Assembly (NCBI GenBank): GCA_019683805.1
Contig: JADGHQ010000004.1
Span: 1-64,000, forward strand
From: Thermoleophilaceae bacterium
GTDB taxonomy: Bacteria; Actinomycetota; Thermoleophilia; Solirubrobacterales; Thermoleophilaceae
Direction of reading: 5' to 3'
Length of the DNA stretch: 64,000 nt
Below the pieces are notes generated by a model. It made no database searches. It was not told the DNA's origin and saw only the letters and a list, made by a program, of their open reading frames with translations. This document shows, in pieces, positions 37,568 through 45,570 of this stretch. Position 1 is the first letter of the stretch. Each line of letters starts with the position of its first letter. Made by a program: the position numbers and the translations under genes.

Positions 37568-37927
37568 ATGTTGTCGCGGGTGGCCCGCCTGGCGCTGCTC
37601 GGCACAGCGGCGGGCGCCTTCAGCGGTCTGTTCGGTGTCGGCGGCGGCACGATCATCGTCCCGCTGCTCGTGGTCTGGTTCGGCTATCAGCCGCGAGCGG
37701 CGACCGGGACGTCGCTCGTCGCGATCGTCGTCATCTCGCTGTTCGGAACGGTCGCCCACGGCGCGCTCGGCAACTTGCACTTCGCCGAGGGCGTGCTCGT
37801 CGGCGTCCCCGCGGTCGCGGGCGTGGTCGCCGGGGCGGCGGTCCAGCAGCGCGTCTCCCAGCGCATGCTCGCGGGCATCTTCTCGCTGCTGCTCCTGGCG
37901 TCGGCCGTGGGCTTGGTGGTGAGGTGA
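37568..37927 (+). CDS. Half-size TSUP (TauE/SafE) transporter subunit 1
   Basis: A 119-residue membrane protein with one half of the TSUP repeat: SGLFGVGGGTIIVPLLV near the start and GTSLVAIVVISLFGTVAHG later, four hydrophobic segments. The usual transporter is about 250 residues with two such repeats. The ATG at 37568 is preferred because TAGTAT is 7 bases before it; an ATG 9 bases upstream lies inside that element. Its end overlaps the second half gene by 4 bases (GTGA). Confidence 0.85.
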   Translation: MLSRVARLALLGTAAGAFSGLFGVGGGTIIVPLLVVWFGYQPRAATGTSLVAIVVISLFGTVAHGALGNLHFAEGVLVGVPAVAGVVAGAAVQQRVSQRMLAGIFSLLLLASAVGLVVR

Positions 37928-38307
37928 GCGCGGGCGACCTCGTGGGCGCCGTGGCGATCGGCTTCGCCGCCGGGGTGACGAGCGGCCTGCTGGGCGTGGG
38001 CGGCGGCGTGCTGTTCGTGCCCGGGCTCGTGATCTTCCTCGGCCTCGACCAGGTCGATGCGGAGGCGACGTCGCTGCTCGCGATCATCCCGGTGGCGCTG
38101 GTGGGCGCGTGGCGCCAGCACGGGTACGGCAACGTGCGGCTCCGCGACGGAATCGTCGTGGGAGTGCTCTCGCCGGTCGGCGTGGCAGGCGGGGCGCTGC
38201 TCGCGCACGCGCTCCCCGACCGCGCGCTCGCGCTGCTGTTCGCGGGGGTTCAGCTCTACTTCGCGTTCACGCTCGCGCGCCGCGCGCTGCGGCCCCGCGA
38301 GGGGTGA
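37924..38307 (+). CDS. Half-size TSUP (TauE/SafE) transporter subunit 2
   Basis: A 127-residue membrane protein with the second TSUP repeat: TSGLLGVGGGVLFVPGLVI, EATSLLAIIPVALVGAWRQH, four hydrophobic segments. With the preceding gene it would make one complete transporter, probably as a heterodimer. TSUP proteins move anions such as sulfite, sulfoacetate or sulfate-like organics. It is GTG-started, and the next glycosyltransferase could also start on its stop by GTGA. Confidence 0.85.
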   Translation: MSAGDLVGAVAIGFAAGVTSGLLGVGGGVLFVPGLVIFLGLDQVDAEATSLLAIIPVALVGAWRQHGYGNVRLRDGIVVGVLSPVGVAGGALLAHALPDRALALLFAGVQLYFAFTLARRALRPREG

Positions 38308-38387
38308 GGCTCCGCGCCCGGCGGGCCGAGGGGGATCGCGGCTGCCTTTATCGAGGCGCGCTGCAAACCTATGCGCTCGATGACATC

Positions 38388-39359
38388 GTGCTCTCGACCC
38401 GTGACGGCGACGTGAGCGGGGGCGCAGGGGCGGCCGTCGCCTGGGCCCAGGCGCGCACCTTCCACCACTCGCTCTTCACCGTCGAGCGCCTGCGCGCCGA
38501 GCGCCGGGCTTCCGTGTCGGTGTGCCTTCCCGCCCGGGAGGAGGCCGCGACGATCGGCGCGATCGTCGAGATCCTGGTCGAGCTGCGCGAGCGCGGAGTG
38601 ATCGACCAGGTGGTCGTGGTGGACGCGGCATCGAGCGACGGGACCGCGGAGATCGCGGCGAGCAGGGGCGCGGAGGTGCGCCAGCAGGCGGAGCTGCTCC
38701 CCGAGGCCGGCCCCGTGCTCGGAAAGGGCGACGCGATGTGGCGCTCGCTGAGCGTGCTGACAGGCGAGGTGGTGTGCTTCCTCGACGCCGACTCGCAGGA
38801 CTTCGGGCCGCACTTCGTGCTCGGGATGGTCGGGCCGCTCGTCTGCGGGCCGGAGGAGGTGCAGCTCGTGAAGGGCGCCTATCGGCGGCCGCTCAAGCTC
38901 GGCGAGGTGGCGCTGCCGGAAGGCGGCGGCCGGGTCACCGAGCTCACCGCCCGACCGCTGCTCAACCTCTTCTACCCGGAGCTCGCGGGGGTGCGCCAGC
39001 CGCTCGCCGGCGAGATCGCAGCGCGACGCTCGCTGCTCGAGCGGCTGCCGTTCGCGACGGGCTACGCGGTCGAGATCGCGCTGCTGATCGACGCCTACCG
39101 GGAGGTCGGGCTCGACGGGCTGGCGCAGGCCGACCTCGGCGCGCGCCAGAACAGGCACCAGCCGCTCGGCGAGCTCTCCGCGATGGCCTACGCCGTGCTG
39201 CGGGCGGTGGCGGAGCGGCTCGAGCGCGAGGGGCGGCTGCGCGGGGTCGAGGACAGGCGCCTGCTGCTGCCGCGCCCGGACGGCATCGAGCAGCGCGAGG
39301 TGCCGCTCGTCGAGCGGCCGCCGCTCGCCGACTTCCTCGCCGCCGCGCTGGAACGCTGA
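38388..39359 (+). CDS. gpgS: Glucosyl-3-phosphoglycerate synthase
   Basis: A 323-residue GT81-type enzyme closely following mycobacterial GpgS: VSVCLPAREEAATIGAIVEI, GKGDAMWRSL, the metal motif LDADSQ (D133, D135), QLVKGAYRRPL, GGGRVTELTARPLLNLFYPE, PLAGEIAARRSLLERLPFAT and GYAVEIALLIDAYREVGLDG. It makes glucosyl-3-phosphoglycerate from NDP-glucose and 3-phosphoglycerate, a step toward glucosylglycerate and methylglucose lipopolysaccharides. GTG 38388 gives the family-length N-terminus. GTG 38304 (4-base overlap with the transporter) and GTG 38412 are alternatives. Confidence 0.93.
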   Translation: MLSTRDGDVSGGAGAAVAWAQARTFHHSLFTVERLRAERRASVSVCLPAREEAATIGAIVEILVELRERGVIDQVVVVDAASSDGTAEIAASRGAEVRQQAELLPEAGPVLGKGDAMWRSLSVLTGEVVCFLDADSQDFGPHFVLGMVGPLVCGPEEVQLVKGAYRRPLKLGEVALPEGGGRVTELTARPLLNLFYPELAGVRQPLAGEIAARRSLLERLPFATGYAVEIALLIDAYREVGLDGLAQADLGARQNRHQPLGELSAMAYAVLRAVAERLEREGRLRGVEDRRLLLPRPDGIEQREVPLVERPPLADFLAAALER

Positions 39360-39377
39360 GCGGCCGGGGCGCGGGCC

Positions 39378-40202
39378 CTACGCCGCTCGGCGCGGCCGGA
39401 CGCGGCGGCGCTTCGCGTACAGGGCGGCCACGTCGGCCGCCTCGTGCACGGCGGCGCCGTCGCGACCGTCCTCGGGGAAGACGGCGACGCCCGCGCTCGC
39501 CCCCAGGCCCTCGAGCCCTGCCGCGGCCCTCGCCACCGCCTCCTCGGCGCGCGCGGCCAGCCGCTCCGCGCCCTCGCGGTCTGTCTCCGGCGCGAGCAGG
39601 CAGAACTCGTCGCCTCCCAGGCGGGCGACGGTGTCCTCCTCGCGCACGACGCCGCGCAGGGACGCCGCGACGTCGCGCAGGATCTCGTCGCCCGCCTTGT
39701 GCCCGAAGCGGTCGTTGACGGACTTGAAGCCGTCCATGTCGAGCGCGATGAGCGCGAAGGTGCGGCCCTTGCGCTTGTGGCGCGCCACCTCGTAGGCGAG
39801 GCGCTCCTCGAACGCGCGGCGGTTCGCGAGGCCGGTCAGCGGGTCGCGCAGCGCGGTCGCCCGCAGCGCGGCCTGCTCGCGCTCGAGCCGCGCGCGCATC
39901 GACTCGAGCACTCCCACGCTCGCTGCGACCACGACCGCGAGCAGCGGAAGGGACGGGAGCGAGCCCTCGCCGAGCGCCGACGGCAGCACCGCGGCGAACG
40001 CGGCGGCGGCAGCGCCGCCCCAGGCCTGCCCGCGCGTCCCGGCGGCGCGGGCGAGCAAGAGCGCCGCAGGCACGCACACCGCGGTGGCCTCCCCGCCGCC
40101 CGCGGCGGCCGAGAGCAGCGCCACGAGCGCCGAGACCACGAGCGTCCGCAGGAGCGCGCCCGCGCGCGGCCGGACGGTCGTCTGCGCTCGCTCTGCCGGC
40201 AT
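39378..40202 (-). CDS. Membrane-associated GGDEF diguanylate cyclase
   Basis: A 274-residue protein. Hydrophobic segments at about 20-53 and 60-95 make three or four membrane helices, followed by a short coiled linker. The GGDEF domain runs from about 113: RDPLTGLANRRAFEERLAYE, FALIALDMDGFKSVNDRFGH and ARLGGDEFCLLAP. The active site GGDEF is complete (196-200), and an RxxD inhibitory site (R187-D190) lies 5 residues before it. It should make c-di-GMP from two GTP. ATG at MPAERAQ is chosen; another is 42 bases upstream. Confidence 0.92.
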   Translation of the reverse strand: MPAERAQTTVRPRAGALLRTLVVSALVALLSAAAGGGEATAVCVPAALLLARAAGTRGQAWGGAAAAAFAAVLPSALGEGSLPSLPLLAVVVAASVGVLESMRARLEREQAALRATALRDPLTGLANRRAFEERLAYEVARHKRKGRTFALIALDMDGFKSVNDRFGHKAGDEILRDVAASLRGVVREEDTVARLGGDEFCLLAPETDREGAERLAARAEEAVARAAAGLEGLGASAGVAVFPEDGRDGAAVHEAADVAALYAKRRRVRPRRAA

Positions 40203-40272
40203 GCGCCGAGTCTCGCCGGCGGACCGGATGGGATGGGCACGCATTCACTGGCGCGCACCCGCAGGCGCCGCA

Positions 40273-40365
40273 CGGAGCGGCGAAGGAATCGAACCTTCCA
40301 AGCGCGGGGCTGCCACGCCCTGCCGGTTTTGAGGACCGGATCCGCCACCAGGCGGCTGCCGCTCC
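40273..40365 (-). tRNA. selC: Selenocysteine tRNA (anticodon UCA)
   Basis: On the minus strand an 8-bp acceptor stem (GGAGCGGC/GCCGCTCC), a 5-6-bp D stem (CCGCC...GGCGG), an anticodon stem CCGGT/ACCGG with loop CCTCAAA, a long variable arm, and a T-arm GAAGG-TTCGATT-CCTTC are visible over 93 bases. The anticodon is TCA. These features, 8-bp acceptor and long variable arm, are those of tRNA-Sec. CCA is not encoded. The base before the anticodon is C rather than the usual T. TAGGCT at 40375-40380 could be the promoter -10. Confidence 0.88.
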
Positions 40366-40374
40366 GCCGTCAAG

Positions 40375-40380
40375 CCTACG
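40375..40380 (-). promoter_or_regulatory. -10 element (TAGGCT) for tRNA-Sec
   Basis: On the minus strand TAGGCT lies 9 bases before the first base of the mature tRNA-Sec, consistent with a transcription start at or near the tRNA end. Confidence 0.35.
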
Positions 40381-40419
40381 CGCGCGCTGGCGGCGCGCCG
40401 AGCCCATGCAGCGGGACCC

Positions 40420-41304
40420 CTAGGGCAAGCCGTGCTCGAGCGCGCCCTTCACCCCCGCGTCGAGCGCGTTCAGGCGGTAGAGCGCGAGCGCCTCGGCCGA
40501 GCCGAAGCGCCGCCCAGGCAGCGCCTCGGGCCCGTGGTGGCCGAGCACGCAGTGGACGAGCGCGAGCGCCTTCCCCTCGGGAAGCGCGCGGCCCCGCTCG
40601 GCGATCATCGCCTGGCCGAGCGCGAGGTGGCCGATCAGCCTCCCCTGCTCGCTCAGCTCGATCCCCGCCCCGAGCCTGAACTCGCGCGTCTTGCCGAAGT
40701 CGTGGACGATCGCCGCCGTCAGCAGCAGGTCAGGGTTGAGGCGCGGGTGGAGCGCGCAGGCCTCCTGGGCGAGGGTCGAAACGGCGACGGTGTGCTCGAG
40801 CAGCCCGCCGAGGTAGGCGTGGTGGCCGCCGCGCGTGCACGGCGCGCGCCGCAGCTCCGCCCGGAACTGCGCGTCGTCGAGGAAGGCGTCGAGCAGCCGC
40901 CGATAATCGGGGTCGTGCACCTCGCGGGCGAGGTGCTCGAGGAACCCCTCGAGCTCGTCGAGGTCCCGGTAGGCGACGGGCAGGAACTCGGCGGGGTCGG
41001 CCTCGCCCGGCTCGGCGCGGCGGATGTCGGTGAGCTCGGCCGAGAGCTCGCCCCGGAAGCGCTCGACGCGACCGCTCACCCGCACGAGGTCGCCCCGCTC
41101 GAAGCGGCCCGCCGCGAAGTCGGCGTCGCGGAAGACGCGCGCGGGGAGGGCGCCCGTGCGGTCGCGCAGCTCGACGGCGAGATAGGGCGAGCCGTTGCGC
41201 GCCACGAGCCGGTCCTTGCGCGTGCACGCGAACACGCCGCGCAGCTCCTGCCCGGGCCGCAGCTCGGCGATCGCCCGCCGCGTCTCCTGCGCCGCCGCTT
41301 CCAT
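40420..41304 (-). CDS. yhaM: OB-fold/HD-domain 3'-5' exoribonuclease (YhaM family)
   Basis: A 294-residue protein. The first about 90 residues are an OB fold (ELRDRTGALPARVFRDADFA). The HD domain follows: HHAYLGGLLEHTVAV, with the HD pair in AIVHDFGKTREF, and HCVLGHHGPEALPG. This order is that of YhaM-type 3'-5' exoribonucleases. It should trim RNA or short DNA with metal ions. ATG start; the opposite-strand PAC2 gene begins 78 bases away. Confidence 0.88.
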   Translation of the reverse strand: MEAAAQETRRAIAELRPGQELRGVFACTRKDRLVARNGSPYLAVELRDRTGALPARVFRDADFAAGRFERGDLVRVSGRVERFRGELSAELTDIRRAEPGEADPAEFLPVAYRDLDELEGFLEHLAREVHDPDYRRLLDAFLDDAQFRAELRRAPCTRGGHHAYLGGLLEHTVAVSTLAQEACALHPRLNPDLLLTAAIVHDFGKTREFRLGAGIELSEQGRLIGHLALGQAMIAERGRALPEGKALALVHCVLGHHGPEALPGRRFGSAEALALYRLNALDAGVKGALEHGLP

Positions 41305-41369
41305 CGCCTGGATCTTGCGCGCCCGGTCGGACGCCCCGGATCGCTGGTGTGGCAGTCAGCGGCCTCCGG

Positions 41370-41375
41370 TACGGT
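41370..41375 (+). promoter_or_regulatory. Leaderless -10 element (TACGGT) before the PAC2 gene
   Basis: TACGGT lies 7 bases before the ATG, without a Shine-Dalgarno sequence. Confidence 0.4.
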
Positions 41376-41382
41376 GACTTCG

Positions 41383-42264
41383 ATGGACCACCTCATCTGG
41401 AGCGAGCGCCCGCGCCTGCGCGATCCCGCGCTCGTGTGCGCGTTCTCGGGCTGGAACGACGCCGGCGAGGCCGCCTCCTCCGCCCTCGAGTTCCTCATCG
41501 ACAGCTTCGGCGCCTACGAGGTCGCGCGCATCGACCCGGAGGAGTTCTTCGACTTCACGGCGGTCCGACCGACCATCCGCCTCGTCGGCGGCGCCACGCG
41601 CGTGATCGAATGGCCCGCGACGACGGTGAGCGTCGCGCACATCCCCGCCGCGGACCGCGACCTGGTCCTCCTCAAGGGCCACGAGCCGTCGCTGCGCTGG
41701 CGCACGTTCGCCGCGACGGTGATCGAGGTGGCGCGCAGCCTCGACGTGAGCCTCGTCATCACGCTCGGCGCGCTGCTCGCGGACGTCCCGCACAGCCGCC
41801 CGGTGTCGATCACCGGCTTCGCGTCCGACGAGCGGCTGATCGAGCGCATCGCGCTCGCGCGCACGGGCTACGAGGGGCCGACCGGCATCGTGGGCGTGCT
41901 CCACGACGCCTGCACGAAGGCCGGGCTGACGGCCGCGAGCCTGTGGGCGGCGGTCCCGCACTACGTCGCTGTCGCGCCGAACCCCAAGGCCGCGCTCGCG
42001 CTGATCCGCCGGTTCGAGGGGCTCGCCGGGATCGCGGTCGACGCGAGCGCGCTCGAGCAGGCGGCGGACGACTACGACCGCCAGGTGAGCGCCGCGGTGG
42101 CGAGCGACCCCGAGGTCAAGGACTTCGTCGAGCGACTCGAGGAGACGATGGACGAGGTGGACGAGATCGCGCCCCACCACCAGGACATCCCCTCCGCGGA
42201 CGCGATCGCGCGCGACTTCCAGCGCTTCCTGCGGCAGCGGCGCCGCGAGGAGGGCGGCCTCTAG
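41383..42264 (+). CDS. PAC2-family protein (proteasome-assembly chaperone-like)
   Basis: A 293-residue PAC2-family protein: PALVCAFSGWNDAGEAASSA at the start, LVLLKGHEPSLRWRTFAATV, LVITLGALLADVPHSRPVSI and PTGIVGVLHDACTKAGL. The C-terminal acidic helix ends with FQRFLRQRRREEGG. PAC2 proteins are widespread in actinobacteria and archaea, where they may assist proteasome or ATP-grasp partners; the function is not proven. No proteasome genes are in view. Confidence 0.9.
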   Translation: MDHLIWSERPRLRDPALVCAFSGWNDAGEAASSALEFLIDSFGAYEVARIDPEEFFDFTAVRPTIRLVGGATRVIEWPATTVSVAHIPAADRDLVLLKGHEPSLRWRTFAATVIEVARSLDVSLVITLGALLADVPHSRPVSITGFASDERLIERIALARTGYEGPTGIVGVLHDACTKAGLTAASLWAAVPHYVAVAPNPKAALALIRRFEGLAGIAVDASALEQAADDYDRQVSAAVASDPEVKDFVERLEETMDEVDEIAPHHQDIPSADAIARDFQRFLRQRRREEGGL

Positions 42265-42271
42265 CCGACGG

Positions 42272-45200
42272 CTACTTCTCGGCCGCCGGGCAGATGATCC
42301 GGTAGTCGCAGAAGGGGCACACCTCGTGCGAGGGCGTCGGCTCGAAGTCCTGCGCGAGGATGCCCTCCGCGATGGTCGCCACCGTCTCCCGCACGCGCTC
42401 GAGCTCCTCCTCGGAGTGCGCGACCGGCACCTTCTCGTTGTCGAGCACGTAGTAGTAGCTCTGCGCGGAGGTCTCGACCTCCCAGGCCTCGCGCGCGCCC
42501 ATCTGGTAGAGCGAGAGCTGCACGTCCTGGCGGAGCTCCGCCTCGGTCTTGGGCTTGCCGGTCTTGTAGTCGATCAGCTCGTAGCGGCCATCGGGCAGCC
42601 GGTCCACGCGGTCGACGCGGCCGCGCAGCAGGTGCGGGCCGAGCCGGAAGGCGAAGCCGCGCTCGAACCAGACCGGCTCTCCGGCGCGCTCGCGGTCGAG
42701 CTCCCAGTAGCGGCGCAGCGCCGCCACCGCCTTCTCGCGGAACTGCAGGTCGTCGTTCGCATCGCCGAAGCCCGAGCGCCGCCAGCTCGCCTCGAAGAGG
42801 CGCATGAGGTCCTCGAGCGGGCCGCCGCCAGCGGCGTGGAAGCGCTCGAGCACCTGGTGGACGACGATCCCGAAGCGCTGGTTGATCGTCGGCTCCTGCG
42901 GGATGCGGAAGACCCTCGCGAACTTGTACTTGAGTGGGCACAGCCGGTAGGTCTCGATGTCGGAGGCCGACAGCATCAGGCCCTCGCCGCGGCGCGGGAT
43001 GAAGGCCTCGAGCGACGGCTCCGCCTGGGCGGGCGGGGCGGCGGAGCGGCGGCGCTCGTCCCGCTCGGTGTCGCGCAGGTAGTCGTCGAGCGCCGAGGCG
43101 CGGAAGGCCTCGCGCTGCTCCGGCGTCGCCGCCTGGAGCAGCAGCTCGTTGACCTCGGGCAGAGCCTGCGACACCGACTGGCCGTCCTTCGCCCGCTCGA
43201 TCAGCGCGGCGACCTTCAGGAGCTCGAGGTAGCGGACCACGGACTGAGAGACGTCGAGGTAGGTGTCGAGCCGCATCTCGCCGAGCCGGGCGCCGGTGCG
43301 CGGGACGGAGTCGAGCAGCTCGTCGCGGAGCATGCGGTAGGTCGCGTGGAGACCCTCCGCGGGGCCGAACAGCTCCTCCTCGAAGACCTCCTCGGGGGCG
43401 TCCAGCGCGGCGCGCGCCTCCTCGTAGAAGGGCGACGGCCGGGCGCGCTCGCCCGACTCCGGCCAGGCGAGCACGAGCGTGCGGCGCGCGCGCGTCATGG
43501 CGACGTGCAGGAGACGCCTCATCTGCGCCTCGTGCGCGCGGCTGCGTTCCGCGGGGAGCCGCTCCTTGAGGAGCTCGTCGGGGATCGTGTCGGCCGGCCC
43601 CTGGCGGCGGGCGCCGGGCATCCGCGACGCCGCGAGCCCGAGCACGAGCACGTGGTCGAACTCGAGGCCCTTGGCCGCGTGCATCGTCATCACGTGCACC
43701 GCCGGCGGCAGGGTGCTCGGCGTCGCCTCCTCCTCGCGCAGCCCCGCCTCGGCCACCGCAGCGATGTAGCGGACGAAGTCGCGCGGGGTGGCGTCCGGCT
43801 GGCGGCGCATGTAGGAGCGCGCGATCTCCGAGAGCTTCGCGATGTTCACGAGCCGCTCGACCGTGTCGGCCTGCGCCGCGTATACCTGCTGGCGCCGCAC
43901 GCCCACGCGCTCGATCAGCCGGTGCACGAACGCGTCGGGACGCATCTCCTCGAACGCGGCGGACGCCGCGCGGTAGAGCCGGAGGAACTGGTGGGCGCGG
44001 TCGCGGCCCTCGGGAGAGAGCGTCTGCGTCTCGAGCGCCGCCCGGACGCCCGCGACCATGTCGAGCCTGCGCCTGCGTGCGAACTGGGTGAGGCGCGCGA
44101 TGTCGACCGAGCGCAGCTCGATCGGCGGCCGCGAGAGCGCCCGCACCGCGGCGCCCGAGTCCGCGGGAGACGCGAGCAGCCGCAGCCACGCGAGCAGGTC
44201 GCGCACCTCGGTGCGCTGGAAGTACGCCGCGGCGCCCGTGAGCCTGAAGGGCACGCCCCGCTCCTCCAGCGCCGCGGCGACCGTCTGGCCCTCGCTGCGC
44301 ACCGAGCGCACGAGCACGCAGATGTCGTCGGGGGACGCGCCCTCGGCGATCAGCCGCTCGGCGAGCGCCGCGGCGGCCTGCCCCTGCGCGCGCTCCGAGC
44401 GGCAGCGCCAGAAGCGCACATCGCCACCGCGCCTGCCCCGCAGCCGCTTCTCGATCCGGTCCGGGGCGCGCTCCACGACCGCGGCGGCGGCCCGCAGTAT
44501 CCGCCCGCCGGAGCGGTGACTGCGCTCGAGACGCACGACCTCGGCGCCCGGGTACTCGCGCTGGAAGTCGAGCAGGTTCTTGCTCGCCGCCGCGCGGAAG
44601 CGGTGGATCGACTGGTCGTCGTCGCCGACCACGGTGACGTTGCCGTGCTCCTGCGCCAGCGCGCGCAGCAGCACGCCCTGCGCGAAGTTCGCGTCCTGGT
44701 ACTCGTCGACGAGCACGTGCCGGAAGCGGCCCGCCACGCGCGCCCGCACGTGAGGCTTCTCGTGCAGCATCCGGAAGGCCTGCAGGAGCAGGTCGCCGAA
44801 GTCGAGCGAGCCGCTCTCCGCGAGCAGCCGGTCGTGGTCCGCGTACACCTGCGCGAACTCGAGCTCGCGCGCGGCGCGCGTGCGCTCCGCGTCGCCGCCT
44901 GTGCGCGCCGCCCGCTCGAGCCCGAGCGCCCAAGCGCGGTAGTCCTCGGCGGTCACCATCTCGTCCTTCAGGCGGTCGATGCGCGCAACGAAGCTCGCAA
45001 GCAGGGGAGCGGGGTTGCCGCGGATCTCGTGGCGGCGGAGCGTGAGGTCGTCGATCCGGTCGAGCAGGAGCGCCAGGCGGTCCGCCGGCGTGACGGGCGA
45101 GAAGAACGGGTCGAGCCCCGCCTCGAGCGCCTCCTCGCGGAGCAGGCGGGCGCAGAAGGAGTGGAAGGTGGAGACCCACAGCTCCTCCCAGGGCGCGGCG

Positions 45201-45424
45201 ATCAGGTCCTCGACGCGCTCGCGCATCTCGGCGGCGGCGGGCGCGGAGTAGGCGAGCGCGAGCACCGAGTCGGGCGGGACGCCCTGCTCCACGAGCCAGG
45301 CGAAGCGGTGGGTGAGCGCTCGGGTCTTTCCCGTGCCCGCACCGCCAAGCACGAGCAGCGGCCCGCCCTGGTGCGTGACGGCCCTGAGCTGGGACTCGCT
45401 GAGGCCGTCCAGTGGGTCTGTCAC
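42272..45424 (-). CDS. UvrD/PcrA-type helicase with C-terminal RecB-like nuclease (Fe-S)
   Basis: A 1050-residue superfamily 1A helicase. Motif I GGAGTGKTR is at about 27-35, VDEYQDAN gives motif II, VVGDDDQSIHRFRAA motif III, and VHVMTMHAAKGLEFDHVLV plus LLHVAMTRARRTL motifs V-VI. The last 250 residues are a PD-(D/E)xK nuclease: GRVDRVDRLPDGRYELIDYK with catalytic D and K, framed by cysteines (YRLCPLKYKFA and CPFCDYRIICPA) typical of a 4Fe-4S AddB/AdnA-like nuclease. It resembles actinobacterial AdnA/AdnB-type proteins in DNA break processing. GTG start; no second subunit beside it. Confidence 0.9.
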   Translation of the reverse strand: MTDPLDGLSESQLRAVTHQGGPLLVLGGAGTGKTRALTHRFAWLVEQGVPPDSVLALAYSAPAAAEMRERVEDLIAAPWEELWVSTFHSFCARLLREEALEAGLDPFFSPVTPADRLALLLDRIDDLTLRRHEIRGNPAPLLASFVARIDRLKDEMVTAEDYRAWALGLERAARTGGDAERTRAARELEFAQVYADHDRLLAESGSLDFGDLLLQAFRMLHEKPHVRARVAGRFRHVLVDEYQDANFAQGVLLRALAQEHGNVTVVGDDDQSIHRFRAAASKNLLDFQREYPGAEVVRLERSHRSGGRILRAAAAVVERAPDRIEKRLRGRRGGDVRFWRCRSERAQGQAAAALAERLIAEGASPDDICVLVRSVRSEGQTVAAALEERGVPFRLTGAAAYFQRTEVRDLLAWLRLLASPADSGAAVRALSRPPIELRSVDIARLTQFARRRRLDMVAGVRAALETQTLSPEGRDRAHQFLRLYRAASAAFEEMRPDAFVHRLIERVGVRRQQVYAAQADTVERLVNIAKLSEIARSYMRRQPDATPRDFVRYIAAVAEAGLREEEATPSTLPPAVHVMTMHAAKGLEFDHVLVLGLAASRMPGARRQGPADTIPDELLKERLPAERSRAHEAQMRRLLHVAMTRARRTLVLAWPESGERARPSPFYEEARAALDAPEEVFEEELFGPAEGLHATYRMLRDELLDSVPRTGARLGEMRLDTYLDVSQSVVRYLELLKVAALIERAKDGQSVSQALPEVNELLLQAATPEQREAFRASALDDYLRDTERDERRRSAAPPAQAEPSLEAFIPRRGEGLMLSASDIETYRLCPLKYKFARVFRIPQEPTINQRFGIVVHQVLERFHAAGGGPLEDLMRLFEASWRRSGFGDANDDLQFREKAVAALRRYWELDRERAGEPVWFERGFAFRLGPHLLRGRVDRVDRLPDGRYELIDYKTGKPKTEAELRQDVQLSLYQMGAREAWEVETSAQSYYYVLDNEKVPVAHSEEELERVRETVATIAEGILAQDFEPTPSHEVCPFCDYRIICPAAEK

Positions 45425-45570
45425 GAGCCAAGGATACGTGCGGGCCGCGCCGCCGCCGGCGACGGGGCGGGCTCCCGACAGCCGCCCAGCCGCACCCACG
45501 ATGCGCCACGGGCGGGCAGTCCCTCTCCCGCGGTAATGGTTCGGGGCCGAACGACCCGCCGCGGTCGGGC

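Noticed and set aside
36736-37569. ATG at 37569 as otsB start
   Set aside because: It overlaps the divergent TSUP ATG; the downstream GTG at 37548 has a -10-like box at the right distance.
45539-45552. Small inverted repeat GTTCGG-GG-CCGAAC upstream of the helicase gene
   Set aside because: Too short and isolated; no U-run and no matching partner site.
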